A DNA stretch of 64,000 bases from positions 1-64,000 of the forward strand of contig RDZR01000028.1 in NCBI GenBank assembly GCA_004294095.1. Direction: 5' to 3'. The notes under the pieces are model-generated. The model was not told where the DNA came from. It did no database searches and saw nothing but the letters and a program-made list of their open reading frames with translations. The position numbers were made by a program, and so were the translations under genes. The stretch is from Verrucomicrobiota bacterium. Lineage in GTDB: Bacteria > Verrucomicrobiota > Verrucomicrobiia > Verrucomicrobiales > Akkermansiaceae. The first letter of the stretch is position 1. Each line of letters opens with the position of its first letter. Of this stretch, positions 53,993-62,974 are shown in pieces.

Positions 53993-54982
53993 ATGCGCAC
54001 ACTGACATACCGCGAAGCTCTTCGCGAAGGCCTTGATGAAGAACTCGCTCGCGACCCTAATGTGGTGCTTCTCGGCGAAGAAATTGCCCAATACAACGGT
54101 GCTTATAAAGTCACTGAAGGACTTTGGAATAAATGGGGCGATAAACGCGTTGTCGATACGCCGATTTCTGAAGCAGGCTTCATCGGCATGGGCATCGGTG
54201 CTTCCATGCTCGGCGTGCGTCCAGTGATGGAGCTGATGTTTTGGTCATTCCACTCGGTGGCTTTTGACCAGCTCGTGAGCAATGCCGCTTGTGTGCGCTA
54301 CATGTCTGGCGGCCTTTGCCACTGCCCGATCGTCGTTCGTGGGCCAGCCAATGGCGGCACGGGCGTTGGGGCCACCCACTCGCATATTCCGGAAGGATTA
54401 TTTGCGGCATTTCCTGGCTTGAAGGTTTGCTCACCAGCCACACCCGCAGATGTCAAGGGCCTAATCAAGTCTGCGATTCGTGACAACGATCCAGTTTATT
54501 TCATGGAAAATACCTTGCTGTATGGAAATACCGGCGAGGTGCCTGATCCGGCGGATGGAGATTTTGTGATCCCACTCGGCGTGGCAGATCTGAAACGTGA
54601 AGGCAAAGACATCTCTTTGATCGCCCACGGCCGCTCGGTGATTCACGCGCTCGCTGCGGCAGAGATCCTGAAGGCGGAGCACGGCATTGATGCAGATGTG
54701 TTAGATTTACGCTCGATTCGCCCGTTAGATGTCGAGGCCATTTTGCGCACGGTCCACAAAACTCACCGTGTGGTATTAGTGGATGAATCGAAGCCATTTG
54801 GCGGTGTTTCAGCGATGATTGCCACGATTATTCAAGAGGAAGCATTTGATGCCCTGGACGCGCCGATTCGCCGCGTTTGTTCGTTAGATTCGCCTTCGAT
54901 ATATTCACCACACATTGAGAATGAACAACTTCCAAACCCTAAGCGGATTGTGGAAAAAGTTCTTAGCATGAAATTTGCATGA
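53993..54982 (+). CDS. pdhB: Pyruvate dehydrogenase E1 component, beta subunit
   Basis: 329 residues. Start MRTLTYREALREGLDEELA, then GLWNKWGDKRVVDTPISEAGF, GVGATHSHIPEGLFAAFPGL, and LDLRSIRPLDVEAIL, all conserved in E1 beta. It forms the heterotetramer with PdhA. The E2 gene follows only after a 0.7-kb insert holding two small lipoprotein-like genes. Three GTTAGA words lie in its last 290 bp. Confidence 0.95.
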   Translation: MRTLTYREALREGLDEELARDPNVVLLGEEIAQYNGAYKVTEGLWNKWGDKRVVDTPISEAGFIGMGIGASMLGVRPVMELMFWSFHSVAFDQLVSNAACVRYMSGGLCHCPIVVRGPANGGTGVGATHSHIPEGLFAAFPGLKVCSPATPADVKGLIKSAIRDNDPVYFMENTLLYGNTGEVPDPADGDFVIPLGVADLKREGKDISLIAHGRSVIHALAAAEILKAEHGIDADVLDLRSIRPLDVEAILRTVHKTHRVVLVDESKPFGGVSAMIATIIQEEAFDALDAPIRRVCSLDSPSIYSPHIENEQLPNPKRIVEKVLSMKFA

Positions 54983-55012
54983 TTTTTGCCAAGCTGTCAC
55001 ATTTTGGTTGCC

Positions 55013-55030
55013 ATGAAATGATCACTTCAT
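55013..55030. promoter_or_regulatory. Near-perfect 18-bp palindrome, candidate operator
   Basis: ATGAAATGATCACTTCAT is symmetric in 8 of 9 pairs. It lies 12 bp upstream of a tiny lipoprotein-like frame, in the gap after pdhB. A repressor site is possible but no binding protein can be named. Confidence 0.35.
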
Positions 55031-55042
55031 AGAATTTGCGCC

Positions 55043-55117
55043 ATGGTTTTACGTATTTCTTTTCTATTTGTCGCAGCCGTTGGACTTGTCACGTTAAGTT
55101 CTTGCTGCTGCTTATAA
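55043..55117 (+). CDS. 24-residue lipoprotein-like peptide
   Basis: ATG at 55043, TAA at 55115-55117. The peptide begins MVLRISFLFVAAVG and ends LVTLSSCCCL: a basic/hydrophobic signal followed by a lipobox (LSSC) and stop three residues after the lipidated Cys. If real, the mature product would be only a diacylglyceryl-modified CCCL peptide. The larger lipoprotein 31 bp downstream has a similar FSSCC junction, suggesting a duplicated leader or a paired small lipoprotein. It could also be a chance frame or a truncated copy. Confidence 0.45.
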   Translation: MVLRISFLFVAAVGLVTLSSCCCL

Positions 55118-55148
55118 ACTTATTTTTACTAATCACTTATCACCAATT

Positions 55149-55541
55149 ATGAAAAAACTCTGCTACCTCGCCGCCCTTCTTGCTGTTACTTTAGGTTTTT
55201 CCTCGTGCTGTTCCATGTTTGGTTTGCACAGCCAAACTGCCGGTTACGTCACTGAAACCCGCCAAGTCAAAACTTGCAAATATGACATCGTGACGGAGGA
55301 AGTCGTCGTCGAAGGTAGTAAAGGCGGTATGGTGCAAACGATTGAGAAAAAAGTCCCTCGTTACAAAACGGTGACCAAAAAAGTGCGTGTAAGATGCGGA
55401 CCATGCGTGCGTTACTATTGCCCTAAAAAGGATTGCTGTGGCACCACTTCCGACACGACGCTCAAAATGGCAACCGTGCAATCAGGTGATGGAAATCCTC
55501 ATCTTGGAATGATTCCATCGATGAAGCCGCTTGCTCCATAA
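55149..55541 (+). CDS. Cysteine-rich small lipoprotein
   Basis: 130 residues. MKKLCYLAALLAVTLGFSSC is a lipoprotein signal (Cys20). The mature part has basic strands (TRQVKTCKYDIVTEEVVVEG, KKVPRYKTVTKKVRVRCG) and a cysteine cluster CGPCVRYYCPKKDCCG that could bind metal or form disulfides. Not recognised. It lies between pdhB and pdhC and is followed by its own terminator, so it is probably not part of the dehydrogenase. Confidence 0.65.
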   Translation: MKKLCYLAALLAVTLGFSSCCSMFGLHSQTAGYVTETRQVKTCKYDIVTEEVVVEGSKGGMVQTIEKKVPRYKTVTKKVRVRCGPCVRYYCPKKDCCGTTSDTTLKMATVQSGDGNPHLGMIPSMKPLAP

Positions 55542-55558
55542 CTTTTTGACTTTGAATC

Positions 55559-55596
55559 ACGCGCGGTGTGCCTCAATTGGCCATCGCGCGTTTTTT
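55559..55596 (+). terminator. Rho-independent terminator after the Cys-rich lipoprotein
   Basis: Arms ACGCGCG (55559-55565) and CGCGCGT (55585-55591) form a 7-bp GC-rich stem, followed by T residues to 55596. It would separate pdhC from the upstream genes transcriptionally. Confidence 0.75.
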
Positions 55597-55685
55597 GTTG
55601 CTATTTTTTACATGCTTCAAGGAAAAAGGATTGGAACTCAGCATGAATTAGAACATCTTCACCCAGTTTTTAGACCTATCTTACT

Positions 55686-56990
55686 ATGTCAGTGAATATC
55701 GAAATGCCTAAGCTCTCAGACACGATGACTGAGGGAACACTCATCAAATGGCACAAAAAAGTCGGCGATCAAATCGAAATTGGCGACATTCTTGCCGAAG
55801 TGGAAACAGACAAGGCAACCATGGAAATGGAAGCATTTGACGAAGGAACTCTGTTAGAAATTCGAATTCAAGAAGGTGAAAAAGCACCGATAGGAAGTGT
55901 GCTCGCGGTCCTTGGCGATGATGGCGAAACTCCCGCGGCACCGACGACAGCAAAAAGCGCACCCCCAGCGCCGGAAGTGTCATCGCCAGTTGCAGTTGCC
56001 GTGGTTTCAGCACCAGCGCCTGCGACACAATTAGCAAGTGGAGAACGCATCAAGTCGTCTCCGTTGGCCCGCAAAGTAGCTGCGGATATGGGTGTTTCCC
56101 TGCAAAAAGTTCAAGGCACTGGGCCTGGTGGACGGATTGTCAAAGCGGATGTAGAGCAGGCCGCCCACTCCGCACCTTCAGTTGAGGCGACTGCTGCAAA
56201 CAACCTTGCCGCAGCGGTGAAATCAAAAATTGCCGCTTCCGTCACGCCAGCAGCCACTGCGAATTCCGGGGTCGAATTGATTTTACCAAAAGCCAAAGAA
56301 GGTGATGAAAAAATTCCACTTTCATCGATGCGAAAAATCATCGCCTCAAGATTGCTGACTTCCAAAGTCACGATCCCACATTTCTACCTACACGTAGAAG
56401 CAGATGTTGCTCCATTGATGGCACTGCGCAAACAAATCAACGATCAGGCAGAAAAGACGAAAGGAAACAAGTATTCCGTCAACGATTTTGTGCTCAAAGC
56501 CGTCGTGCAAGCCACACAAGCGGTGCCGGAAGTCAATTCATCCTATGCGGGAGATCACATGGTGCGATTCAAGCACATCGGCCTATCGATTGCGATCGCT
56601 GTGGAAGATGGCTTAGTGACACCAGTGATTAAGCAGGCTGAAAATTTATCATTACTCGCCATTTCCAAAGCTGTCAAAGAAATGGCAGCTCGTGCCAAAG
56701 ACAAAAAGCTCAAGCCAGACGAATTTGATGGCGGCACTGTCACGGTTTCTAATCTGGGCGCATGGGGCATTGAGTCGTTTGATGCGATTATCAATCCGCC
56801 ACAGGCCGTGATTGTATCCGTCGGTGCAGCGATTGAAAAACCAGTCGTCGTCAATGGACAAATCATACCCGGACTGCGCATGAATTTAGGCGTTTCCTGT
56901 GACCATCGAGTGGTCGACGGCGCCATTGCTGCGCAATTTCTTGCCGAAGTTAAAAAACTCATCGAGCAGCCTGCGTTGATGTTGATTTGA
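55686..56990 (+). CDS. pdhC: Pyruvate dehydrogenase E2 (dihydrolipoamide acetyltransferase)
   Basis: 434 residues with the full E2 plan: one lipoyl domain (lipoyl Lys in [16 protein letters not shown], about 43), an Ala/Pro-rich linker, a peripheral subunit-binding domain ([20 protein letters not shown], then [14 protein letters not shown]), a second linker, and a catalytic domain ending [16 protein letters not shown] with the His-x-x-x-Asp motif. It transfers acetyl groups to CoA and forms the core of the complex. No E3 gene is in the window. Confidence 0.96.
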   Translation: MSVNIEMPKLSDTMTEGTLIKWHKKVGDQIEIGDILAEVETDKATMEMEAFDEGTLLEIRIQEGEKAPIGSVLAVLGDDGETPAAPTTAKSAPPAPEVSSPVAVAVVSAPAPATQLASGERIKSSPLARKVAADMGVSLQKVQGTGPGGRIVKADVEQAAHSAPSVEATAANNLAAAVKSKIAASVTPAATANSGVELILPKAKEGDEKIPLSSMRKIIASRLLTSKVTIPHFYLHVEADVAPLMALRKQINDQAEKTKGNKYSVNDFVLKAVVQATQAVPEVNSSYAGDHMVRFKHIGLSIAIAVEDGLVTPVIKQAENLSLLAISKAVKEMAARAKDKKLKPDEFDGGTVTVSNLGAWGIESFDAIINPPQAVIVSVGAAIEKPVVVNGQIIPGLRMNLGVSCDHRVVDGAIAAQFLAEVKKLIEQPALMLI

Positions 56991-57000
56991 GGAGTCATTT

Positions 57001-57250
57001 GCTTCTAACATAAATTCTTGTTTGATGATGATTCTTTAACTTTTTTCAACCAAAGATATCTTCTTCTTCATAGTGTGGATAAGTCGCTGTTAGAGGAGTT
57101 CCTCATTGAAAGCATCAGTGTTCCATGCGAAGAATAACATGTGGTTTGGATCGATTTTTTGGGGAAAAGTCATTCAATCATAGATGAAATAAAAACTGTG
57201 CTCAGTCATTCACGAGTTATTCACGATTTATGCAGGGCTTATTAGGCAGG
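57001..57250. other. oriC: AT-rich gap with DnaA-box array: candidate replication origin (oriC)
   Basis: Between pdhC and an SDR gene. It contains a perfect DnaA box (TGTGGATAA at 57074-57082, TTATCCACA on the other strand). A tandem 11-bp array holds DnaA-box-like 9-mers: TCATTCACG (57206-57214), TTATTCACG (57217-57225) and TTATGCAGG (57228-57236). An AT-rich, pyrimidine-rich stretch lies at 57040-57072. Gene orientation is mostly minus on the left and plus on the right, and two parS sites lie 5-6 kb away. dnaA itself is not in the window, so this remains inference. Confidence 0.4.
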
Positions 57251-57260
57251 AGAGAATTTT

Positions 57261-57908
57261 ATGAGTCAACGGGTCGTTATCACGGGTGGGGCTGGTCATT
57301 TGGCGCAGGCCATCTCCCGAGATTTACGTGCAGCTTTTTGCGAGGTGTTGGCTCCAGATAAAGTTCAACTGGACATCGCTCGTCAGTCATCCATCACTGC
57401 CTATTTTGAAAATCGCGAAGTTGATCTGCTGATTTGTGCTGCTGGGAAAATTCATGACGCACCTTTAAAAAACCTTACCGAAAAAAATTGGGATGATCTG
57501 TGGAGCGTAAATTTTGTCGGTGCGCAGCAAGTCGCTAATCATGTTTTGCCTGCGATGGAGAAAAATCGGTGTGGCCATATCATTTTCATTTCAAGTTTTT
57601 CCGCGATTCATCCACCGATTGGACAGGTTCCTTACGCCTGTGCAAAAGCGGCACTCATTGGATTAACTCATGCGTTAGCAAAACAATATGGAAAGAGCCA
57701 AATCCGCATTAACGCAATCATGCCGGGATTTTTAGATACACCCATGACAAGGGCAATCAGTGCCAAACGCCGCGCGGCGATTCTAACAAATCACGCACTC
57801 GGAAATTTCAATAGAGTCGAAAACGTTGCGTCATTTATTCGCAATCTCCATTTTGAAATGCCTTTCACCAGTGGCCAAGTATTCAACCTCGATAGCCGTA
57901 TCATTTGA
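57261..57908 (+). CDS. Short-chain dehydrogenase/reductase
   Basis: 215 residues, classical SDR. Cofactor motif VVITGGAGHLAQAI, the NxxG-equivalent CAAGKI, Ser in FISSFSAIHPP, and the catalytic YACAK pair are present. The substrate is unknown; the protein is slightly short for the family (about 245) but looks complete, with a typical MPGFLDTPMTRAI and a C-terminal SGQVFNLDS. It has a good Shine-Dalgarno (AGGAGAG) at 57248-57254. The upstream gap is the candidate origin. Confidence 0.88.
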   Translation: MSQRVVITGGAGHLAQAISRDLRAAFCEVLAPDKVQLDIARQSSITAYFENREVDLLICAAGKIHDAPLKNLTEKNWDDLWSVNFVGAQQVANHVLPAMEKNRCGHIIFISSFSAIHPPIGQVPYACAKAALIGLTHALAKQYGKSQIRINAIMPGFLDTPMTRAISAKRRAAILTNHALGNFNRVENVASFIRNLHFEMPFTSGQVFNLDSRII

Positions 57909-57980
57909 TTCCGCGATTTATAGAAAAATAAGCAGATCTTCCATGAACGGATCTCTTGCGTCTGAAAAATAAGATGCATA

Positions 57981-59438
57981 ATGTGGAGTGTGTTTGGACG
58001 AACGTTTTTTTCTATAAGCGCATGCTTAATGAGCGTATGCAGTGTGCTTTTTGCGCAAGCATCGCCCGTTGAAATGGATTCCGAGAAGGTCGTTTCCAAG
58101 CCTTCTTCCGTGATGGTGATTCCGATTAAAAATCAAATCGCCAACCCAGAATGGTTTATCCTGCGCCGTGGGCTCAAGGAAGCGATGGATAAAAATATCG
58201 ATACGGTCGTGCTCGATATGGAAACGCCAGGCGGCGCTTTGGATGTGACATTTGAAATGCTCAAAGGCATCGAAAAATTTCCAGGCCGCGTCATTACTTA
58301 CGTCAACCGTGAAGCAATTTCCGCAGGTGCATTGATCGCTGCTGCAACGGATGATATTTATTTCGCACCCGGTGGCCTGATTGGAGCAGCCGCGCCTGTG
58401 CTCGCGACGGGCCAGGAGATCGATGAAGTCATGCGCGAAAAAATCGTAAGTTACCTTGCTGGCCGAGTCCGCGCAGTGACTGAAGGCAAGGGATATCGCG
58501 CAGATGTGATCAATGCAATGGTGGATATCAATAGCGAATACAAAATCGGTGATCGAGTGCTCAAAGAAAAAGGCAAATTACTCACTCTAACAGCCACCGA
58601 GGCGCTTGAGAAATTTGGAGATCCACCCGTTCCATTATTAGGCGCTGGCATTTACGAAAACTTGGAATCATTGTTAGATTCTTACTACGGCAAGGGAAAA
58701 TACGAAATCATCCGATTAGAAGTAACTTGGTCGGAAAAATTAGCTCAATACATCACTGGCGTTGCTCCCGTTTTGCTGGCCTTAGGAATTCTTGGATTAT
58801 TCATTGAATTTAAAACCCCAGGCTTTGGTTTCTTTGGCATCACAGGCATTTTACTGCTCGCCGTTGTATTTCTCGGTCATATGGTGGCCGGTCTATCAGG
58901 CCATGAACCGCTTTTACTATTTCTCGGCGGAATCGTCCTCATCGCCGTGGAAATTTTCTTCATCCCGGGAATCATCATTTTAATTTTTACCGGAGTTATG
59001 ATGATTCTAGTAGCACTGATTTGGTCGATGGCTGATATTTGGCCAAGCCAATCATGGGCCTTTGATCCGCAGATATTCGTCAATCCGGCTGTGAACTTGG
59101 GAATTGGCTTATTGTTAGCCATCATTCTTTTTTTTCTCATCCTGCGTTTTTTACCCAATGGTGGCATATGGAATCGTATGGTGCTCAAAACCGCGGTGGG
59201 TGGTGAGCCGCTTGGTCCCGGCCATGCATTACATCAACAAAAAGGATCGGTAAGAACCAATTCGCTCACCGGTCTCCATGGGGTTGCCGTTACGGATCTT
59301 TTCCCAAGCGGTCATGTGGAAATTGCTGGTAAACGCTATGAAGCGCGTGTTTTGTTAGGTTATATTAAAGAAGGCACTCCCATTGTCGTTCAAAACCATG
59401 ATTCATTTTCTTTGCAAGTGACCGAACTGAAATCATGA
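57981..59438 (+). CDS. NfeD-family membrane serine protease (ClpP-class, long form)
   Basis: 485 residues: signal-like N-terminus, a ClpP/SppA-fold protease domain (about 40-235) with the nucleophile in REAISAGALIAAATDD and GGLIGAAAPV after it, then four to five membrane segments (about 255-390), and a C-terminal OB-fold NfeD domain (LTGLHGVAVTDLFPSGHVEI). Archaeal relatives cleave stomatin-type proteins, and a flotillin gene follows two genes downstream. It overlaps the short NfeD gene by 4 bp (ATGA). Confidence 0.9.
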   Translation: MWSVFGRTFFSISACLMSVCSVLFAQASPVEMDSEKVVSKPSSVMVIPIKNQIANPEWFILRRGLKEAMDKNIDTVVLDMETPGGALDVTFEMLKGIEKFPGRVITYVNREAISAGALIAAATDDIYFAPGGLIGAAAPVLATGQEIDEVMREKIVSYLAGRVRAVTEGKGYRADVINAMVDINSEYKIGDRVLKEKGKLLTLTATEALEKFGDPPVPLLGAGIYENLESLLDSYYGKGKYEIIRLEVTWSEKLAQYITGVAPVLLALGILGLFIEFKTPGFGFFGITGILLLAVVFLGHMVAGLSGHEPLLLFLGGIVLIAVEIFFIPGIIILIFTGVMMILVALIWSMADIWPSQSWAFDPQIFVNPAVNLGIGLLLAIILFFLILRFLPNGGIWNRMVLKTAVGGEPLGPGHALHQQKGSVRTNSLTGLHGVAVTDLFPSGHVEIAGKRYEARVLLGYIKEGTPIVVQNHDSFSLQVTELKS

Positions 59439-59908
59439 CACTGATCATCACATTTTTCTTGTTAGGAATCATGATGCTCATTGCTGAGGTAATCGTGCCA
59501 GGAGGAGTATTGGGTCTTATTGGCGGGCTTCTCATGTTGATAGGAACCGTTTTCTCATACATCGAATTTGGATTAAATGGTGGCGGCCTCGCCTTGCTGG
59601 CAGCCGCTCTGCTCTCAGCCATCGCATTTTCAATCGAATTCCTCATTTTACGCAAAACCAAGATGGGAAGACGATTATTTCTTTCCAGCGAAGTCACCAG
59701 CCAAGCCAGCTTATTCTCAGACGATGCGAAAAAATGGATTGGCTGCGAGGCATTGGCGATTTCCGCACTTGCGCCGACCGGTTATGTAATGATCGATAAT
59801 CAACGCTTCGAAGCATTTTCACAATCTGGATTTACTGCATCTGGCGAACGCCTCAAAGTCATCGGAGCAGATAATTTTCGCCTCATCGTGACTAACACAA
59901 CTTCTTAA
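59435..59908 (+). CDS. NfeD-family membrane protein (short form)
   Basis: 157 residues without protease domain. Two or three membrane segments (FFLLGIMMLIAEVIVPGG, LIGGLLMLIGTVFSYIEFG, LLAAALLSAIAFSIEFLIL), then an OB-fold domain (WIGCEALAISALAPTGYVMI). Short NfeD proteins occur with flotillins and are thought to stabilise or target them. Its ATG overlaps the stop of the long NfeD gene and floA begins 21 bp after it. Confidence 0.85.
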   Translation: MTLIITFFLLGIMMLIAEVIVPGGVLGLIGGLLMLIGTVFSYIEFGLNGGGLALLAAALLSAIAFSIEFLILRKTKMGRRLFLSSEVTSQASLFSDDAKKWIGCEALAISALAPTGYVMIDNQRFEAFSQSGFTASGERLKVIGADNFRLIVTNTTS

Positions 59909-59929
59909 TTTTCTAACATACACACAGCC

Positions 59930-60931
59930 ATGATTAACCTAACACTCATTATCACCATCGTCTTGGTCGTCGTCGGCCTCATTATTTTATTCATCGTCAT
60001 TTCATTCTTCAACGTGTGGTTGAGAGCGTGGCTCGCCGGTGCTTACGTAGGCTTCACCGATTTGGTGGCCATGCGCTTGCGGCAAGTGCCCTACGGCATG
60101 GTCGTGGATGCGCGCATCACCGCAAAAAAAGCGGGGATCGATATTCCAATCGATGATATCGAGGCGCACTTTCTAGCAGGTGGCCATGTGATTCAAACCA
60201 TCCAAGCCTTGATTGCTGCGCGCAAAGCCGGCATCGAGTTGGATTGGGACCGCGCTTGTGCGATTGATCTGGCGACGAAAGGATCTGGCAAAAGCGTCGT
60301 CGAAGCGGTGCGCACATCCGTTGACCCGAAAGTGATCGATTGTCCGAATCCTGCAACAGGCAGAACGACAATTGATGGTGTGGCAAAAGACGGCATCCAA
60401 GTCAAAGTGCGCGCTCGCGTGACGGTCCGCACCAACTTGGATCGCTTCGTCGGCGGTGCCAAGGAGGACACAATCATCGCCCGCGTTGGCGAGGGCATCG
60501 TCACCACCATTGGCTCGGCGGCGACCTATAAAACGGTGTTAGAATCCCCGGATAGCATTTCTAAAGTCGTTCTCCAGCGTGGCCTTGATGTCGGCACCGC
60601 CTTTGAAATTCTATCGATCGATATCGCGGATGTCGATGTTGGTGAAAACGTCGGCGCTCAACTCCAAGAAGCACAAGCTGAGGCGAATAAAAACATGGCC
60701 CAGGCCGAAGCTGAAATTCGCCGTGCAGCAGCCGTCGCCCTCGAGCAGGAAATGATCGCTCGCGTGGCGGAAATGAAGGCAAAAGTCGTCGAAGCCGAGG
60801 CTCAAGTGCCGCTTGCGCTGGCTGAAGCATTCCGCAGCGGCAGCCTTGGTGTGATGGACTACTATCGCATGGAAAATGTGAAATCAGACACGCAAATGCG
60901 CACCAACATCGCAAAGGCGGACGGAGTCTAA
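59930..60931 (+). CDS. floA: Flotillin-like protein FloA
   Basis: 333 residues, matching the FloA (YqfA) subfamily: an N-terminal membrane hairpin (residues 5-30), an SPFH/PHB domain ([43 protein letters not shown]), and a helical tail rich in Glu-Ala ([20 protein letters not shown]). It oligomerises in functional membrane microdomains that affect membrane fluidity and proteases. The NfeD pair directly upstream is its usual partner set. Two TCTAACA words fill the 19-bp gap after it. Confidence 0.94.
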   Translation: MINLTLIITIVLVVVGLIILFIVISFFNVWLRAWLAGAYVGFTDLVAMRLRQVPYGMVVDARITAKKAGIDIPIDDIEAHFLAGGHVIQTIQALIAARKAGIELDWDRACAIDLATKGSGKSVVEAVRTSVDPKVIDCPNPATGRTTIDGVAKDGIQVKVRARVTVRTNLDRFVGGAKEDTIIARVGEGIVTTIGSAATYKTVLESPDSISKVVLQRGLDVGTAFEILSIDIADVDVGENVGAQLQEAQAEANKNMAQAEAEIRRAAAVALEQEMIARVAEMKAKVVEAEAQVPLALAEAFRSGSLGVMDYYRMENVKSDTQMRTNIAKADGV

Positions 60932-60950
60932 CACAATCTAACAGATCGAT

Positions 60951-61490
60951 ATGGCTAACTGGATTTTAGACAATCTTTACATCATCGCCTTCGTGGTGAT
61001 TGGCCTCGTTTCGTGGGTGAAATCACTCATCGAAGCGCGGCAACAAGCGCCCCCGCGCGATGAGCAGCCATTCGATCCAGATCCTTACTTCGAGACGGAG
61101 GAAAACTGGCATCCATCCCATGAAGGTGGCAATACCCAAGCGGTGCCGCCGCCGTTGAGCATGCCACAAGCACCGCCGCCGCTTAGCATGCCTCAAGCGC
61201 CGGTATTTCATGCTCCGCCCCAGGTGCCAGCTCAGGTCCAGATGGTCGAGTCTCACGATTCTGTTCTGGCAAAACAGCACGCACTCCAGGAGCGTTTGCG
61301 TGAAGTGCGCCAAGCCCGTGGCGAGAAAAAAGCAGCACTGGCCCGCGTGCCGAAAGGCAGCTCGATTTCCGCAAAGCCGCTTGTTTCAACTGCACCGCAA
61401 ACTATCCGCCAGCAGTTCAAAAGCCGCAGCAGCATTCGTCGCGCATTTGTGATGCGTGAAATTTTGGATCAACCGCTCAGCCTTCGCTAA
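60951..61490 (+). CDS. Single-pass membrane protein with Pro-rich middle, unknown function
   Basis: 179 residues, not recognised. One membrane segment near the N-terminus (LYIIAFVVIGLVSWV, about 6-22), then an acidic patch, a Pro-rich section with a short tandem repeat (PPPLSMPQAP twice), and a basic helical C-terminus (HALQERLREVRQARGEKKAA ... FKSRSSIRRAF). The soluble part is presumably cytoplasmic. Position between floA and rseP suggests a membrane-organisation role; that is only context. Confidence 0.55.
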   Translation: MANWILDNLYIIAFVVIGLVSWVKSLIEARQQAPPRDEQPFDPDPYFETEENWHPSHEGGNTQAVPPPLSMPQAPPPLSMPQAPVFHAPPQVPAQVQMVESHDSVLAKQHALQERLREVRQARGEKKAALARVPKGSSISAKPLVSTAPQTIRQQFKSRSSIRRAFVMREILDQPLSLR

Positions 61491-61558
61491 GCGGGAATGC
61501 ACTTGCTGAAATAAAATTCATGATCGACCTTTCTGCGGTTTTATAAAAATCCACCTGC

Positions 61559-62974
61559 ATGCTCACATCTATACTTCAAGTCATCCTCTTGATTTTCATC
61601 GTGCTGATGATTTTCAACGTCATCATCTTCGTCCATGAATTAGGGCACTTCCTTGCTGCCAAATGGCGTGGATTGCAAGTGGATCGATTCCAAATTTGGT
61701 TCGGTCGTCCGATTTGGAAAAAAACGATCGGCGGCGTGCAATATGGCCTCGGCTGGATTCCAGCAGGCGGCTTCGTCGCTTTGCCGCAAATGGCCCCGAT
61801 GGAGTCGATCGAAGGATCCAACGAGCAGCGAGCGCCGCTTCCGCCGATTTCTGCGATGGATAAAATCATTGTCGCCTTTGCCGGTCCGTTATTCTCGATG
61901 TTGCTCGCTCTTATCGCCGCGGTGGCCGTTTGGAAAGTCGGCAAACCCGCAGATTTTATTCCGACGACGGTCGTCGGATTCGTCGAGCCAGACAGCCCAG
62001 CAGCGGCTGCCGGCATTCTGGTGGGCGATCGCATTCTAGCCATCAACGGCAAACCAGTCGATGGATTTGCCGGTTCATTGGACTCGATTACCGAGCAAAT
62101 CATTCTGAGCCGTGGCGAGAAACTCCGCGTGCAAATTCAGCGCGAATCGATGCCCAAGCCGTTAGAAATTGCCACCGGCTTTGAGCGTGAAGAGAGCAAG
62201 TGGTTCCAGCGCAGTGGCCTCCGCCAAATCGGCATCAGCGCCTCGCGCCCGGCCGTGATCGGTGCCGTCGTGGAAAACAGCCCTGCGGAAAAAGCCGGCC
62301 TCAAGCCAAACGATGAAATCGTCGCGGTGGATGGTTCGCCGTTGTTGAGCGTCGAGCAGCTTTCTTACCTTTTGAAAAAAGGGGACTGGAAGGCCGTTCA
62401 GCTCAGCATCAAAGATCCTCAAGGCGCCGTGCGTGAAGTGCTCGTCGCACCGAAAAAACCGATCACTCCAAAAGACTCGGAACCCCGAATTGGAATTGTT
62501 TGGGATTTTTCTCGCGATGCCGATACCACCATCGTGCATCCCAAGCCGTTTAAACAAGTGGCAGACAGTCTTGAAATGATGTGGGTGACGATTACCGGCG
62601 TGAGTTCGCCCACATCAGGCCTTGGTGTGGATCACCTGAGCGGCCCGGTGGGCATTGCTAAATTGATCTATCAGCTCCTGCAAACTGAAGACGGCTGGCG
62701 CCGAATTCTCGCATTCATGGTGCTTTTTAACGTCAATCTTGCCGTGCTCAATATGCTGCCATTTCCAGTCTTGGATGGTGGCCACATCACGCTCGCCATT
62801 CTTGAGAAAATCGCTCGCCGTCCGGTGCAGGCGCGTCCGTTAGAAGTGATCCAAACGGCCTGTGCGCTCGCATTGATTAGCTTGATGCTCTACATCACGT
62901 CCAAAGACATCGGGGATGGCTTCGGCCGTGGTGGATCCGGATCATCCAACAAGATGATTTTTGAACCAAACTAA
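61559..62974 (+). CDS. rseP: Site-2 protease RseP (intramembrane zinc metalloprotease)
   Basis: 471 residues. Zinc site HELGH in an N-terminal membrane segment, a second metal residue motif NMLPFPVLDGGHI near the C-terminus, and two PDZ domains between (FVEPDSPAAAAGILVGDRI, then VVENSPAEKAGLKPNDEIVA). It cleaves anti-sigma factors or signal-peptide remnants inside the membrane. The usual neighbours dxr, cdsA and bamA are absent; instead it follows floA and NfeD genes. It overlaps the convergent gene by 4 bp. Confidence 0.95.
   Translation: MLTSILQVILLIFIVLMIFNVIIFVHELGHFLAAKWRGLQVDRFQIWFGRPIWKKTIGGVQYGLGWIPAGGFVALPQMAPMESIEGSNEQRAPLPPISAMDKIIVAFAGPLFSMLLALIAAVAVWKVGKPADFIPTTVVGFVEPDSPAAAAGILVGDRILAINGKPVDGFAGSLDSITEQIILSRGEKLRVQIQRESMPKPLEIATGFEREESKWFQRSGLRQIGISASRPAVIGAVVENSPAEKAGLKPNDEIVAVDGSPLLSVEQLSYLLKKGDWKAVQLSIKDPQGAVREVLVAPKKPITPKDSEPRIGIVWDFSRDADTTIVHPKPFKQVADSLEMMWVTITGVSSPTSGLGVDHLSGPVGIAKLIYQLLQTEDGWRRILAFMVLFNVNLAVLNMLPFPVLDGGHITLAILEKIARRPVQARPLEVIQTACALALISLMLYITSKDIGDGFGRGGSGSSNKMIFEPN

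Noticed and set aside
61130-61210. Short tandem repeat in the Pro-rich protein as a mobile or CRISPR-like repeat
   Set aside because: It is a two-copy in-frame coding repeat (PPPLSMPQAP). No spaced repeats of CRISPR type were seen in the window.
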